Source: an uncultured Myxococcales bacterium (lineage in GTDB: Bacteria; Myxococcota_A; Bradymonadia; UBA7976; VGTA01). Taken from it: a DNA stretch of 64,000 nt. Position numbers and translations under genes: made by a program. Of this stretch, positions 1 through 8,178 are shown one piece after another. Where the stretch lies: NCBI GenBank assembly GCA_937146725.1, contig CAKZRU010000147.1, positions 29,850 to 93,849 of the forward strand, read 5' to 3'. The notes beneath the pieces were generated by a model. That model was not told the origin of the DNA. It saw only the letters and a program-made list of their open reading frames with translations, and searched no databases. Every line of letters starts with the position of its first letter. The stretch's first letter is position 1.

Positions 1-1014
1 TTACTCATCGAGTCTGGTTTATGGACAGCGCTTAGAGCGCGTCCGCTAAGCCAAGTACCGGCGGTTGATTCAAGCTGTGCTGCACTTTTTGTGACCGCCA
101 TTGACACCAGTCCGCTTGCGGTTGATGTAAATGTTGCCCTTGAAGGCAAGCTTGACGATTTCCAAGAGGGCCTCAAGGCTCTTGCTATGCTGACCTCGGG
201 CACGATGTTCGTATGTCAAGGAGAAGCAAGTGACTTTAGTGCTCAAGTTGCCGGTATTAGCAATGCCCAACTCGAGACCTTTGCCGGAGATCACCCAGCA
301 GGTTTAGTGGGCACTCATATTCATACATTGTTTCCCGTAAATCGTAAGCGAATTGCTTGGCATATTGGCTATCAGGATGTGGTCGCCGTAGGTCGTTTGT
401 TTAAGACCGGACAAATCGATGTTGAGCGTATCATTTCATTTGCTGGTCCAGCGGCTCTTAAGCCTGCGGTTATTCGTACTCGCCTCGGCGCTGAAGTTGC
501 GTCATTGGTTGAAGGCCGTACAGCACTTGCCGAGACTCGACTTGTTGATGGTTCGGTTTTTTACGGACGTACCATGAGTAATGCGCCTAGCACCGAGGGC
601 TTCCTTGGTCGCTATCGTGTCCAAGTCACAGCGATTCTTGAGGGTAGAGAGCGCGAGTTCTTAGGTTGGCTTAAGCCCGGTGGTGAGAAGTTCTCAGTCA
701 CTCGTGCTTTTTTCTCACCTATGATGAGCGGCCAATTTGGTGGCGGAAAGTTCTTTAACTTTAATACCAGCACCAATGGCTCACACCGCGCGATGGTACC
801 CATCGGACTTTTTGAAAAGGTCATGCCTCTTGATATCATGCCGACCTTCCTTCTTCGTGCATTGCTCAAAGATGATTTAGAGCGTGCCGAAGCTTTAGGA
901 TGCTTAGAGCTTGATGAGGAAGACCTAGCACTTTGTACTTTTGTTAGCCCTGGTAAAGAAGACTACGGTCCTGCTTTACGTCGGGTCCTCACAACCATCT
1001 GGAAAGAAGGCTAA
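1..1014 (+). CDS. nqrA: Na+-translocating NADH:quinone reductase subunit A, 5' truncated by window edge
   Basis: The frame is open from base 1 through the GTG at 91, so that GTG is an internal Val and not the start. The first bases translate as LLIESGLWTALRARP, a typical NqrA segment, followed by VTAIDTSPLAVD. About 337 residues are visible of the roughly 440-450 usual for the family, so about 100 N-terminal residues lie outside the window. NqrA is the cytoplasmic subunit of the membrane complex that oxidises NADH, reduces quinone and exports Na+. The gene is followed after 2 bp by nqrB and heads a gapless nqrABCDEF operon. The truncation is only the window boundary; no frameshift is seen. 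Confidence 0.96.
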   Translation, partial: LLIESGLWTALRARPLSQVPAVDSSCAALFVTAIDTSPLAVDVNVALEGKLDDFQEGLKALAMLTSGTMFVCQGEASDFSAQVAGISNAQLETFAGDHPAGLVGTHIHTLFPVNRKRIAWHIGYQDVVAVGRLFKTGQIDVERIISFAGPAALKPAVIRTRLGAEVASLVEGRTALAETRLVDGSVFYGRTMSNAPSTEGFLGRYRVQVTAILEGREREFLGWLKPGGEKFSVTRAFFSPMMSGQFGGGKFFNFNTSTNGSHRAMVPIGLFEKVMPLDIMPTFLLRALLKDDLERAEALGCLELDEEDLALCTFVSPGKEDYGPALRRVLTTIWKEG

Positions 1015-1016
1015 AG

Positions 1017-2252
1017 ATGAAATTGTTAAGAGACTTCTTGGATAGCCAAGAAAAACACTTCGTCAAGGGTGGTCGTTTTGAAAAGTTGTATCCTTTTTAC
1101 GAGGCCAATGACACCTTACTTTTTACGCCTGGTGATGTCACCAAGGGTAAAACCCACGTTCGTGATTCCTTAGATCTTAAGCGACTCATGATCACTGTAG
1201 TCATCGCTTTGCTCCCTGCACTTTTGATGGCTTTTTATAATACAGGTTATCAAGCAAACCACGCGATTATGAACAATCAAGCAACCCCGCTTGATACTTG
1301 GCAAACCCAAGTCTACATGATGATTTTTGGAAATGATTTCTCGGATAATGTTTTACAAAGTGTTTTTCATGGCGCTCTGTATTTCTTACCGATTTTCATC
1401 ATGACCTTTGTGATCGGTGGACATGTTGAGGTCGCCTCTGCGATTATTCGTGGCCATGAAATCAACGAAGGATTTTTGGTCAGTGGATTCTTATTCCCAT
1501 TAACGCTTCCACCTACCATTCCTCTTTGGCAGGTTGCCTTGGGCATTACCTTTGGCGTTATCCTTGCTAAGGAAGTCTTTGGTGGTACGGGTATGAATAT
1601 CTTGAATGTCGCTCTTACCGGTCGTGCCTTCCTGTTCTTTGCTTATCCGGCACAGATTTCCGGAGACAGTGTATGGATTGCCGCCAATATGACTGATGGT
1701 GCCACTGGTGCGACTTGGTTATCACAGGCAGCCGCAGGTGGTTCTGAGGCTCTACAAGGTGTGTCTTGGTTTGATGCTTTCCTTGGCTTTGTCCCGGGTT
1801 CAATGGGTGAAACATCAGCAGCCGCAGCCTTAATTGGTGCCTTAATCCTTACCCTTACCGGGATTGGTTCATGGCGCACAATGTTAGGTGTAGCGCTTGG
1901 TACAGCAGGTACCGTTTTACTCTTTAACTTTGTTGGTTCGGACACGAATGCATTCTTTAACGTGCCTTTCTATTGGCACTTTGTATTGGGTGGTTGGGCT
2001 TTTGGTATGGCTTTCATGGCAACCGATCCGGTTACTTCGGCTTTCACCGAGCAAGGTAAATGGATTTATGGTGCTGGTATCGGTATCATGGTTGCTTTAG
2101 TTCGTGTGGTGAATCCAGCTTATCCTGAGGGGATGATGCTCGCGATTCTCTTCATGAACATGTTCGCCCCTTTCATCGATCACTTCTTTGTCCAAGCGAA
2201 TATCAAGCGTCGCCAAGTAGGCTACGGGCGTATCGCCGCCTCAGAAGCTTAA
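1017..2252 (+). CDS. nqrB: Na+-translocating NADH:quinone reductase subunit B
   Basis: This 411-residue polytopic membrane protein has the NqrB/RnfD fold. The segment LDLKRLMITVVIALLPALLM and the later GGTGMNILNVALTGRAFLFF are typical. The covalent-FMN site is visible as D227-G-A-T-G-A-T233, matching the D-x-x-[ST]-G-A-T pattern used by the flavin transferase ApbE; Thr233 is the expected attachment residue. NqrB forms part of the Na+ channel and passes electrons between flavins and quinone. It starts 2 bp after the nqrA stop, and nqrC follows after 15 bp with a good ribosome-binding site (AAGGGAG). Confidence 0.97.
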   Translation: MKLLRDFLDSQEKHFVKGGRFEKLYPFYEANDTLLFTPGDVTKGKTHVRDSLDLKRLMITVVIALLPALLMAFYNTGYQANHAIMNNQATPLDTWQTQVYMMIFGNDFSDNVLQSVFHGALYFLPIFIMTFVIGGHVEVASAIIRGHEINEGFLVSGFLFPLTLPPTIPLWQVALGITFGVILAKEVFGGTGMNILNVALTGRAFLFFAYPAQISGDSVWIAANMTDGATGATWLSQAAAGGSEALQGVSWFDAFLGFVPGSMGETSAAAALIGALILTLTGIGSWRTMLGVALGTAGTVLLFNFVGSDTNAFFNVPFYWHFVLGGWAFGMAFMATDPVTSAFTEQGKWIYGAGIGIMVALVRVVNPAYPEGMMLAILFMNMFAPFIDHFFVQANIKRRQVGYGRIAASEA

Positions 2253-2267
2253 GGGAGATTACATATA

Positions 2268-3038
2268 ATGGAATTTACACCCGCTAAAACAGTTGGTTTT
2301 GCCGCGATTGTTTGCTTTGTTTGCTCTATCTTTGTAGCGAGTTCCGCTGTTGGTCTCAAAGACCTACAAAAAGAAAATGAGATTCTTGACAAGCAAAAGA
2401 AGGTTTTGGACGTTGCTGGTATTCTCAATGACCAAATGGCTGCTGATGCTAACTTGATCAAAAAAGCTTATTCAGAGCGTATTAAACCAGTTCTTGTCGA
2501 TCTTAAAGAAGGTGCTTGTAAGGGCCAAGATGCAAATACTTTTGACCAACAAAAGTTTGCTAAAGACCCTGCGACCAGTACCAATGTTTCAGGCAATAAA
2601 GCTAAGGTTCAACGCACTCCAAACTGTGCTAAGATCTTTGAAGTAAAATCAGAAGCTGGCAATGGTATTGATACAGTTATTTTACCGGTTGAAGGTAAGG
2701 GACTGTGGTCAACCTTGTATGGCTTTATTGCACTTGCACCCAACGGTGTTGATATCAAGGGTTTAACCTTTTACAAGCATGCTGAGACCCCAGGTCTTGG
2801 TGGCGAAGTTGATAACCCTAAGTGGAAAGCACAGTGGAAAGGCAAGAAAGCCTTTAAAGCTGGCGAGGCAGCCCCTGCTCTTTACGTTAAAAAAGGCAAG
2901 GCAAACGACAACTACAGCGTTGATGGTTTATCAGGAGCAACCTTGACCAGCAATGGCGTCACCAACCTTTTACAATTTTGGCTCGGTGAGCAAGGCTTTG
3001 GATCTTATATTGCTAAAGAGCTGAAGGGAGGCAAATAA
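2268..3038 (+). CDS. nqrC: Na+-translocating NADH:quinone reductase subunit C
   Basis: This 256-residue protein has one N-terminal membrane helix (about residues 8-27) and a periplasmic FMN-binding domain. The covalent flavin motif D219-G-L-S-G-A-T225 is intact. TPGLGGEV upstream of it is another family signature. NqrC carries FMN bound to Thr and relays electrons across the complex. An insertion of about 35 residues with Cys near residues 84 and 123 (GACKGQD, PNCAKIF) sits before the FMN domain; its role is unclear. The stop codon overlaps the nqrD start by one base (TAATG), suggesting translational coupling. Confidence 0.97.
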   Translation: MEFTPAKTVGFAAIVCFVCSIFVASSAVGLKDLQKENEILDKQKKVLDVAGILNDQMAADANLIKKAYSERIKPVLVDLKEGACKGQDANTFDQQKFAKDPATSTNVSGNKAKVQRTPNCAKIFEVKSEAGNGIDTVILPVEGKGLWSTLYGFIALAPNGVDIKGLTFYKHAETPGLGGEVDNPKWKAQWKGKKAFKAGEAAPALYVKKGKANDNYSVDGLSGATLTSNGVTNLLQFWLGEQGFGSYIAKELKGGK

Positions 3039-3658
3039 TGGCTAAGAATAAAGAAGTCCTTTTAGATCCTCTCTTTAATGAGAATCCAATTGCCCTTCAA
3101 GTTTTGGGTATCTGTTCAGCCCTTGCGGTGACCACCAAAATGGAAACAGCCTTAGTGATGTCGCTTGCGGTGATTGTGGTTTTGATTTTCTCAAATCTTA
3201 CCATCAGTCTCATCCGTAATTTCATCCCACCAAGTATTCGTATTATCGTACAGCTCACGATTATTGCTTCTTTGGTGATCATTACTGACCAAGTTCTCAA
3301 AGCTTTCGTATATGAGACAGCCAAGCAACTCTCAGTATTTGTCGGTTTGATTATTACCAACTGTATTGTTATGGGGCGTGCAGAAGCTTTTGCAATGCAA
3401 CAAGGCCCGGTTAAAAGTGTAATCGATGGTATTGGTAACGGTCTTGGTTACAGTATCGTTTTGATTTTTGTCGCTTTCTTCCGTGAGCTTTTCGGAAGTG
3501 GCAGTCTCTTTGGTGTGCAATTACTGCCTTTAGCAACCGAAGGTGGTTGGTACACACCTAATGGCCTTTTAGTGCTTTCTCCAGGTGCGTTCTTCCTCAT
3601 TGCGATCTTTATTTGGATCGTTCGCGCCTTCAAGCCTGATCAAATTGAGGAGGAGTAA
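3038..3658 (+). CDS. nqrD: Na+-translocating NADH:quinone reductase subunit D
   Basis: This 206-residue membrane protein belongs to the NqrDE/RnfAE family, with six hydrophobic segments. The family signature around [14 protein letters not shown] is present; its conserved Cys lies in a membrane half-helix and is known to contribute, with NqrE, to an intramembrane iron-sulfur centre. Also typical are [11 protein letters not shown] and [13 protein letters not shown]. It overlaps the nqrC stop by one base and is followed 3 bp later by its paralogue nqrE. Confidence 0.97.
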   Translation: MAKNKEVLLDPLFNENPIALQVLGICSALAVTTKMETALVMSLAVIVVLIFSNLTISLIRNFIPPSIRIIVQLTIIASLVIITDQVLKAFVYETAKQLSVFVGLIITNCIVMGRAEAFAMQQGPVKSVIDGIGNGLGYSIVLIFVAFFRELFGSGSLFGVQLLPLATEGGWYTPNGLLVLSPGAFFLIAIFIWIVRAFKPDQIEEE

Positions 3659-3661
3659 GAC

Positions 3662-4276
3662 ATGGAACATTATTTAAGCCTATTGGTTAAATCTATTTTC
3701 GTTGAAAACATGGCTTTGGCCTTTTTCCTAGGTATGTGTTCATTCCTTGCGGTATCAAAGAAAGTTGATACAGCGATGGGTCTTGGTGCAGCCGTTGTTT
3801 TCGTTTTGACTATTACTTGCCCACTCAATAACATTTTGTACACCTATCTACTTAAGGAAGGTGCTCTTTCTTGGTTGGGTGCAGACTTTGCAAGTAGTGA
3901 CTTGTCATTCCTCACCTTCCTAACCTTGATTGGTACCATTGCCGCAAGTGTTCAGGTGGTAGAAATGGCTTTGGATAAATACGCTCCGGCGCTTTATTCA
4001 TCCCTTGGTATTTTCTTGCCACTTATCGCAGTAAACTGTGCGATCCTAGGTGCTTCTCTCTTTATGGTAGAGCGTGACTATAACTTTGCCGAGAGTATTG
4101 CCTATGGCTTTGGCTCAGGGATTGGTTGGTTACTAGCGATTGTCGCCTTGGCTGCGATTCGTGAGAAAATGCGTTATAGCGATGTACCTCCTCCACTTCG
4201 TGGATTAGGTATTACCTTTATTGTGACTGGACTCATGGCAATTGGCTTTATGGCCTTTGCCGGTATCCAGCTTTAA
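3662..4276 (+). CDS. nqrE: Na+-translocating NADH:quinone reductase subunit E
   Basis: This 204-residue paralogue of NqrD has six membrane segments. [20 protein letters not shown] and the conserved [18 protein letters not shown] are family signatures, with Cys residues positioned to bind the iron centre shared with Nqr[19 protein letters not shown] near the C-terminus is also typical. The start is set by a ribosome-binding site (GAGGAG) inside the end of nqrD. The next gene, nqrF, follows after 21 bp containing a GGAG-type site. Confidence 0.97.
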   Translation: MEHYLSLLVKSIFVENMALAFFLGMCSFLAVSKKVDTAMGLGAAVVFVLTITCPLNNILYTYLLKEGALSWLGADFASSDLSFLTFLTLIGTIAASVQVVEMALDKYAPALYSSLGIFLPLIAVNCAILGASLFMVERDYNFAESIAYGFGSGIGWLLAIVALAAIREKMRYSDVPPPLRGLGITFIVTGLMAIGFMAFAGIQL

Positions 4277-4297
4277 GCACTACGCAGGAGAGAAATA

Positions 4298-5572
4298 ATG
4301 GATCCACAATCAACCATTATCTTGGCCGTAGCGGTCTTCATTATGATGATCGTCGCCTTGGTGGTCTTCTTGATGGTTGCTCGTTCCAAGCTTGTGAACA
4401 GCGCCGCAGTTACCATCAGTATTAATGAGGGCGAAAAGGAGCTTGCAGCCAACGCGGGTAGCAATCTTCTCAACGTACTAGCTGCTGAAAAGATCTTCAT
4501 TCCTTCCGCCTGTGGTGGTAAGGGCAGCTGTGGTGTATGTAAGGTACACATTCACAGTGGTGGTGGCTCTATGCTACCTACTGAAGAAAGTCATATCAGT
4601 CGTGGCGAAGCTCGCTCAGGCTGTCGCTTGGCTTGCCAAGTCAAAGTTAAGAGCGACATGGATATTGAAATCGAGCCAGAAGTCTTTGGTGTACGTAAAT
4701 GGGAATGTACTGTACGTTCAAACCATAACGTAGCGACCTTTATCAAAGAGTTTGTGATCGACCTTCCCGAGGGTGAAAGCGTACCTTTCCGTGCGGGTGG
4801 TTATATTCAGATTGAATGTCCACCTCACGTTCAAAAGTACAGCGACTTTGACATCGAAGAAGAATATCGTGAAGATTGGGACAAGTTTGACATGTGGCGC
4901 TTTGTGTCAGATGTAAAAGACGATGTCACACGCGCTTACTCAATGGCAAACTATCCCGAAGAATATGGCATGATCATGCTTAATATTCGTGTAGCTTCAC
5001 CACCACCTCGTATGCCTGACGTACCTCCTGGAATCATGTCTTCATTTATTTTTGGTCGTAAGCCTGGAGATAAAGTGACAATTTCAGGCCCATTTGGTGA
5101 GTTCTTTGCTCGTGACACCGACAATGAAATGGTCTTCGTTGGTGGTGGTGCGGGTATGGCCCCAATGCGCTCACATATTTTTGATCAGTTCAAGCGCCTT
5201 AAGACCGACCGAAAGATTTCTTTCTGGTACGGTGCTCGCTCATTCCGTGAGGCCTTCTATCTAGAGGACTTCGACAGTATTCAAAGCGAATTTGATAACT
5301 TTGAATGGCATGTGGCTCTTTCTGACGTATTAGAAGAAGATGACTGGGGTAATCCTGACGCTGATTCACGCAAAGCTTTAGGCTGTAAGAAGGGTTATGT
5401 TGGTTACATTCACAATGTTGTTCACGATGAATATCTAAAAGACCATGAGTCACCTGAAGACATCGAATACTATCTTTGTGGACCACCCATCATGAACAGC
5501 TCGGTTATCAATATGCTGATCAATCTTGGTGTTGAAGAAGAAAACATCATGCTTGACGACTTTGGTGGTTAA
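4298..5572 (+). CDS. nqrF: Na+-translocating NADH:quinone reductase subunit F (NADH- and FAD-binding)
   Basis: This 424-residue protein is the NADH input module. It has an N-terminal membrane helix (about residues 5-26), then a [2Fe-2S] ferredoxin domain with Cys72, Cys78, Cys81 and Cys113. The FAD domain follows with the R212-A-Y-S motif, then the NADH domain with [11 protein letters not shown] and a C-terminal [10 protein letters not shown] segment. All ligands and motifs are intact, so the enzyme should be active. It is the last gene of nqrABCDEF; no apbE flavin transferase gene follows, so that partner must be elsewhere. No strong hairpin-plus-T terminator is seen directly after the stop. 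Confidence 0.98.
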   Translation: MDPQSTIILAVAVFIMMIVALVVFLMVARSKLVNSAAVTISINEGEKELAANAGSNLLNVLAAEKIFIPSACGGKGSCGVCKVHIHSGGGSMLPTEESHISRGEARSGCRLACQVKVKSDMDIEIEPEVFGVRKWECTVRSNHNVATFIKEFVIDLPEGESVPFRAGGYIQIECPPHVQKYSDFDIEEEYREDWDKFDMWRFVSDVKDDVTRAYSMANYPEEYGMIMLNIRVASPPPRMPDVPPGIMSSFIFGRKPGDKVTISGPFGEFFARDTDNEMVFVGGGAGMAPMRSHIFDQFKRLKTDRKISFWYGARSFREAFYLEDFDSIQSEFDNFEWHVALSDVLEEDDWGNPDADSRKALGCKKGYVGYIHNVVHDEYLKDHESPEDIEYYLCGPPIMNSSVINMLINLGVEEENIMLDDFGG

Positions 5573-5870
5573 AAAAAGCCACTAAGCTTCAAGGATTATG
5601 TACTGACATGAGTTTAGCTTTATAAACTCGGAGCTCTGACCTAAGTGAAAACACACTCAGGTCTGATCACTCGTATGCTGACATGCTCATTCATATGCTG
5701 ATCTAATCACTTTTTAGGTAAAACAGTCTTCAAAGTGCTCAGTGCCAGCTTGCTCATTAAATTATATTGATCTTCAGTATATTTCTTAGCACTCTCGGCT
5801 TGTAGATGCTTTATCTATGACGAAAGCATTAATGAGTCAATGTAGCAATATTCCTAAAGGACAAAGATCA
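5573..5870. other. Intergenic region between nqrF and the HIT-methyltransferase gene
   Basis: This stretch of 298 bp contains no convincing gene. It holds a short repeat: TATGCTGA occurs at 5674-5681 and 5694-5701, a 20-bp period, inside a decayed direct repeat. An ORF could be extended upstream to 5817 (TTG), but the ATG at 5871 has the better ribosome-binding site. No tRNA fold, T-tailed hairpin or convincing promoter was found. Confidence 0.6.
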
Positions 5871-7109
5871 ATGACGAGTATTTTTAGTAAAATTGTGCAA
5901 GGTGATATTCCTTGTCATAAAGTATGGGAAGATGAAGAGCATCTTGCTTTCCTTGATATTCAACCCTTAGCGAAAGGCCATACGCTTGTTATTCCTAAGC
6001 GTGAAACCGATAAAGTTTTTGACTTATCAAGCGCTCGAGCTGAAGCCCTGTGGAGTGCGGCTCACAAGGTTGCCCAAATCTTAAAGCAAAAAGTAGACTG
6101 TCACAGAGTCGCTGTTTTAGTCTTAGGATATGAAGTCCCCCATGCACATATTCATTTAATACCCACGCAGTCAGAAGCACAGGTTTTGCAACCAAAACGA
6201 CAGGAAACCAACCATCCTGAACTTGCCACCTTGGCCGCACATATCAGAGGGGATAAACCTCTAGAAGAACAAGAGGCTTCTCAATTACCGAGTACTAGCG
6301 ATATTGAAAGCCGTTGGGATGAGTTTGCTCAACGCTTTGTTAGCCAAGTCGAAGAAACATCTATGCGAGTCGCCAGAGCGGGAATTGATCATCTGCAGCT
6401 CAAGTCGGCTCATAATATTTTAGAAATTGGGTGTGGAGGCGGAGGGGCTGGATTAGAGATTTTTCTTCGTTTAAAGCGTATGCACCAACAAGCAAAGCTG
6501 ACTTTAAGCGATATTTCTAGTGAGATGATTAATATTGCCAAAGGTCGTTTTTCTGATGCGGAACTAAAAGGTGAAAACTTAGTGGTTATGCAAGCCGATG
6601 CCCAAGCGCTTCCCTTTCAAGATCATAGCTTTGACCGCATTTTTAGTTGCCTAAACTTAATGCTTGTTCCCGATGCCCAAAAGGTCATTCAAGAATGTGC
6701 CCGTGTTTTAAGCCCCGATGGGCTTGGGGTTTGGATTGTATGGGGTCGGCCTGAACATAGTCACCTTATGACTCTCACAACCAAAGCGCTTAAGCGTATT
6801 GGGATTACGCTGCCTGCTCCAGCCCGCAGTAACTTTTATTTAGGAGGACGAGATACCTTAAAAGATCGCTTTGAACAAAGTGGTTTCACCAAAATCCGCC
6901 GGTGGTATCAGCCAATGATGACCGATATAACAAGTGGACCAGAATTTTGTGACATGACCCTTGCCCTACGTCCTGAGCTTGAAGAACTTGTCGGCTCCGA
7001 ACGCTTTGATGACTTTAAAAGAGCACTTAGTCAATGCGCCCAAGATGTTTTAGATCAAGGTGAGGGCATTGGACTTGATGCCTTAGTGATCGTCGCTCAT
7101 AAACAGTAG
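5871..7109 (+). CDS. HIT-family hydrolase fused to a class I SAM-dependent methyltransferase
   Basis: The start was placed at ATG 5871 because AAAGGA lies 9 bp upstream and the protein then begins MTSIFSKIVQGDIPCHKV, the usual start of HIT proteins; an upstream TTG at 5817 would add 18 unrelated residues. Residues 1-100 form a HIT domain with the histidine triad H91-A-H93-I-H95; His93 would be the nucleophile for hydrolysing nucleoside phosphoramidates or dinucleotides. Residues about 140-412 form a Methyltransf_11-type domain: motif I is LEIGCGGGG (184-192), then LSDIS with an acidic residue for ribose, DAQALPF, and FDRIFSCLNLML. Both halves look catalytically intact, in one frame. The substrate of the methyltransferase cannot be told. 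The gene stands alone, between nqrF and a convergent lipoprotein gene. Confidence 0.85.
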   Translation: MTSIFSKIVQGDIPCHKVWEDEEHLAFLDIQPLAKGHTLVIPKRETDKVFDLSSARAEALWSAAHKVAQILKQKVDCHRVAVLVLGYEVPHAHIHLIPTQSEAQVLQPKRQETNHPELATLAAHIRGDKPLEEQEASQLPSTSDIESRWDEFAQRFVSQVEETSMRVARAGIDHLQLKSAHNILEIGCGGGGAGLEIFLRLKRMHQQAKLTLSDISSEMINIAKGRFSDAELKGENLVVMQADAQALPFQDHSFDRIFSCLNLMLVPDAQKVIQECARVLSPDGLGVWIVWGRPEHSHLMTLTTKALKRIGITLPAPARSNFYLGGRDTLKDRFEQSGFTKIRRWYQPMMTDITSGPEFCDMTLALRPELEELVGSERFDDFKRALSQCAQDVLDQGEGIGLDALVIVAHKQ

Positions 7110-7142
7110 CTCAACAATCAATAAGTCTATCAGTATTGACTC

Positions 7143-8162
7143 TTAGCGGTCAGCAATACCTGGAATAAGATTCAAAAGCTGACGACCCATTGTAAAGCCT
7201 CCATTGGGGTCGCGTACTGTAAAAAACAACTCTAGTTTACGTCCCTGAATATTGGCCTCATACCGACCAATGCTAGGTCCTCCAATCGTGACTGGCGTTA
7301 GGACTTGACCATCTAATGAGGCATACCAACGATAAGTATATCCTTCTTGTACAGTTCCACTCTCTTCATAATCACCCTTTGGCTCAAGTTCTACACTCAG
7401 TAAAGCTTGATTGTGAAAAACACAGTTCTCAGTATCTTCGCGTTCCTCACCATCTACGCTTATGATTTTACCACGGACTTCATCAATCACTGAAGCTCTT
7501 AGGGTACCATTAATCACCTCGCCTAACTCATTATAAGCCAATGAACTTTCCGGCCCTAAGGGTTTGACCTTACAAGCATCAAGCTTATTCACGATCTCAC
7601 TTTCAGCCACAGTCCATCCTTCAAGTTCTGGATTACGCGCTAATGGTTCTTCGCCCTCTTGATCAATGACCTTAATCCGCTTGATTGTCCCGATTAGATT
7701 TCCGCTGGTTCCGCTTCTTAAGATGACAAAAATATCTAAGCCTTCGCTTAAGTTCCGTCTTTTGCCTTCTCTATCTAAGTCCTGCCCTAAGGCTCTTAGA
7801 CGAGCTCTTAGATCATAGTTTTTTGCACTCAAGTCTACGACAACTCTTGCCTTGTTATTACCCTCTTTAAGCGTCAAGAGTAAGCCATCTTTCAAGCATT
7901 CAAACTGAGCGGTTGCTCCATGGCTATATAGACAAATACTCCATGAGTAAGTGACATCTTTGAGCTTAGGATGATGATCATAAGCAGTTAATATGACCTG
8001 ATCGTCTGGTCGAATAACCGGTGGCTCAGCTCTAATGCCAAAAACCTTGTATTCTTGCGTTAAGCTATACTCAGAACTAAGGTCCAAACTTTCTCCACAA
8101 GACATAAGAAGAGAACAAAGTCCTAATAACGTAGTCAGAGAGGTAATTTTTAAGTATTTCAT
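7143..8162 (-). CDS. Predicted lipoprotein of unknown function, paired with TonB-dependent receptor
   Basis: This 339-residue protein begins with a lipoprotein signal: a hydrophobic stretch ending LLMSC, with Cys at about residue 22. The mature part is beta-rich by eye, with phrases such as VILTAYDHHP and YTYRWYASLDGQ that resemble Ig-like or PKD-like extracellular folds. No enzyme motif is visible. It starts 16 bp downstream of the TonB-dependent receptor stop, so the two are probably co-transcribed. By analogy with other receptor/lipoprotein pairs it may bind or present a ligand at the outer membrane; that is inference. Confidence 0.7.
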   Translation of the reverse strand: MKYLKITSLTTLLGLCSLLMSCGESLDLSSEYSLTQEYKVFGIRAEPPVIRPDDQVILTAYDHHPKLKDVTYSWSICLYSHGATAQFECLKDGLLLTLKEGNNKARVVVDLSAKNYDLRARLRALGQDLDREGKRRNLSEGLDIFVILRSGTSGNLIGTIKRIKVIDQEGEEPLARNPELEGWTVAESEIVNKLDACKVKPLGPESSLAYNELGEVINGTLRASVIDEVRGKIISVDGEEREDTENCVFHNQALLSVELEPKGDYEESGTVQEGYTYRWYASLDGQVLTPVTIGGPSIGRYEANIQGRKLELFFTVRDPNGGFTMGRQLLNLIPGIADR

Positions 8163-8178
8163 AATGACGACTCCTCGG

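Noticed and set aside
1..90. nqrA starting at GTG 91
   Set aside because: The frame is open upstream of it to base 1 and reads as conserved NqrA sequence, so the start is outside the window.
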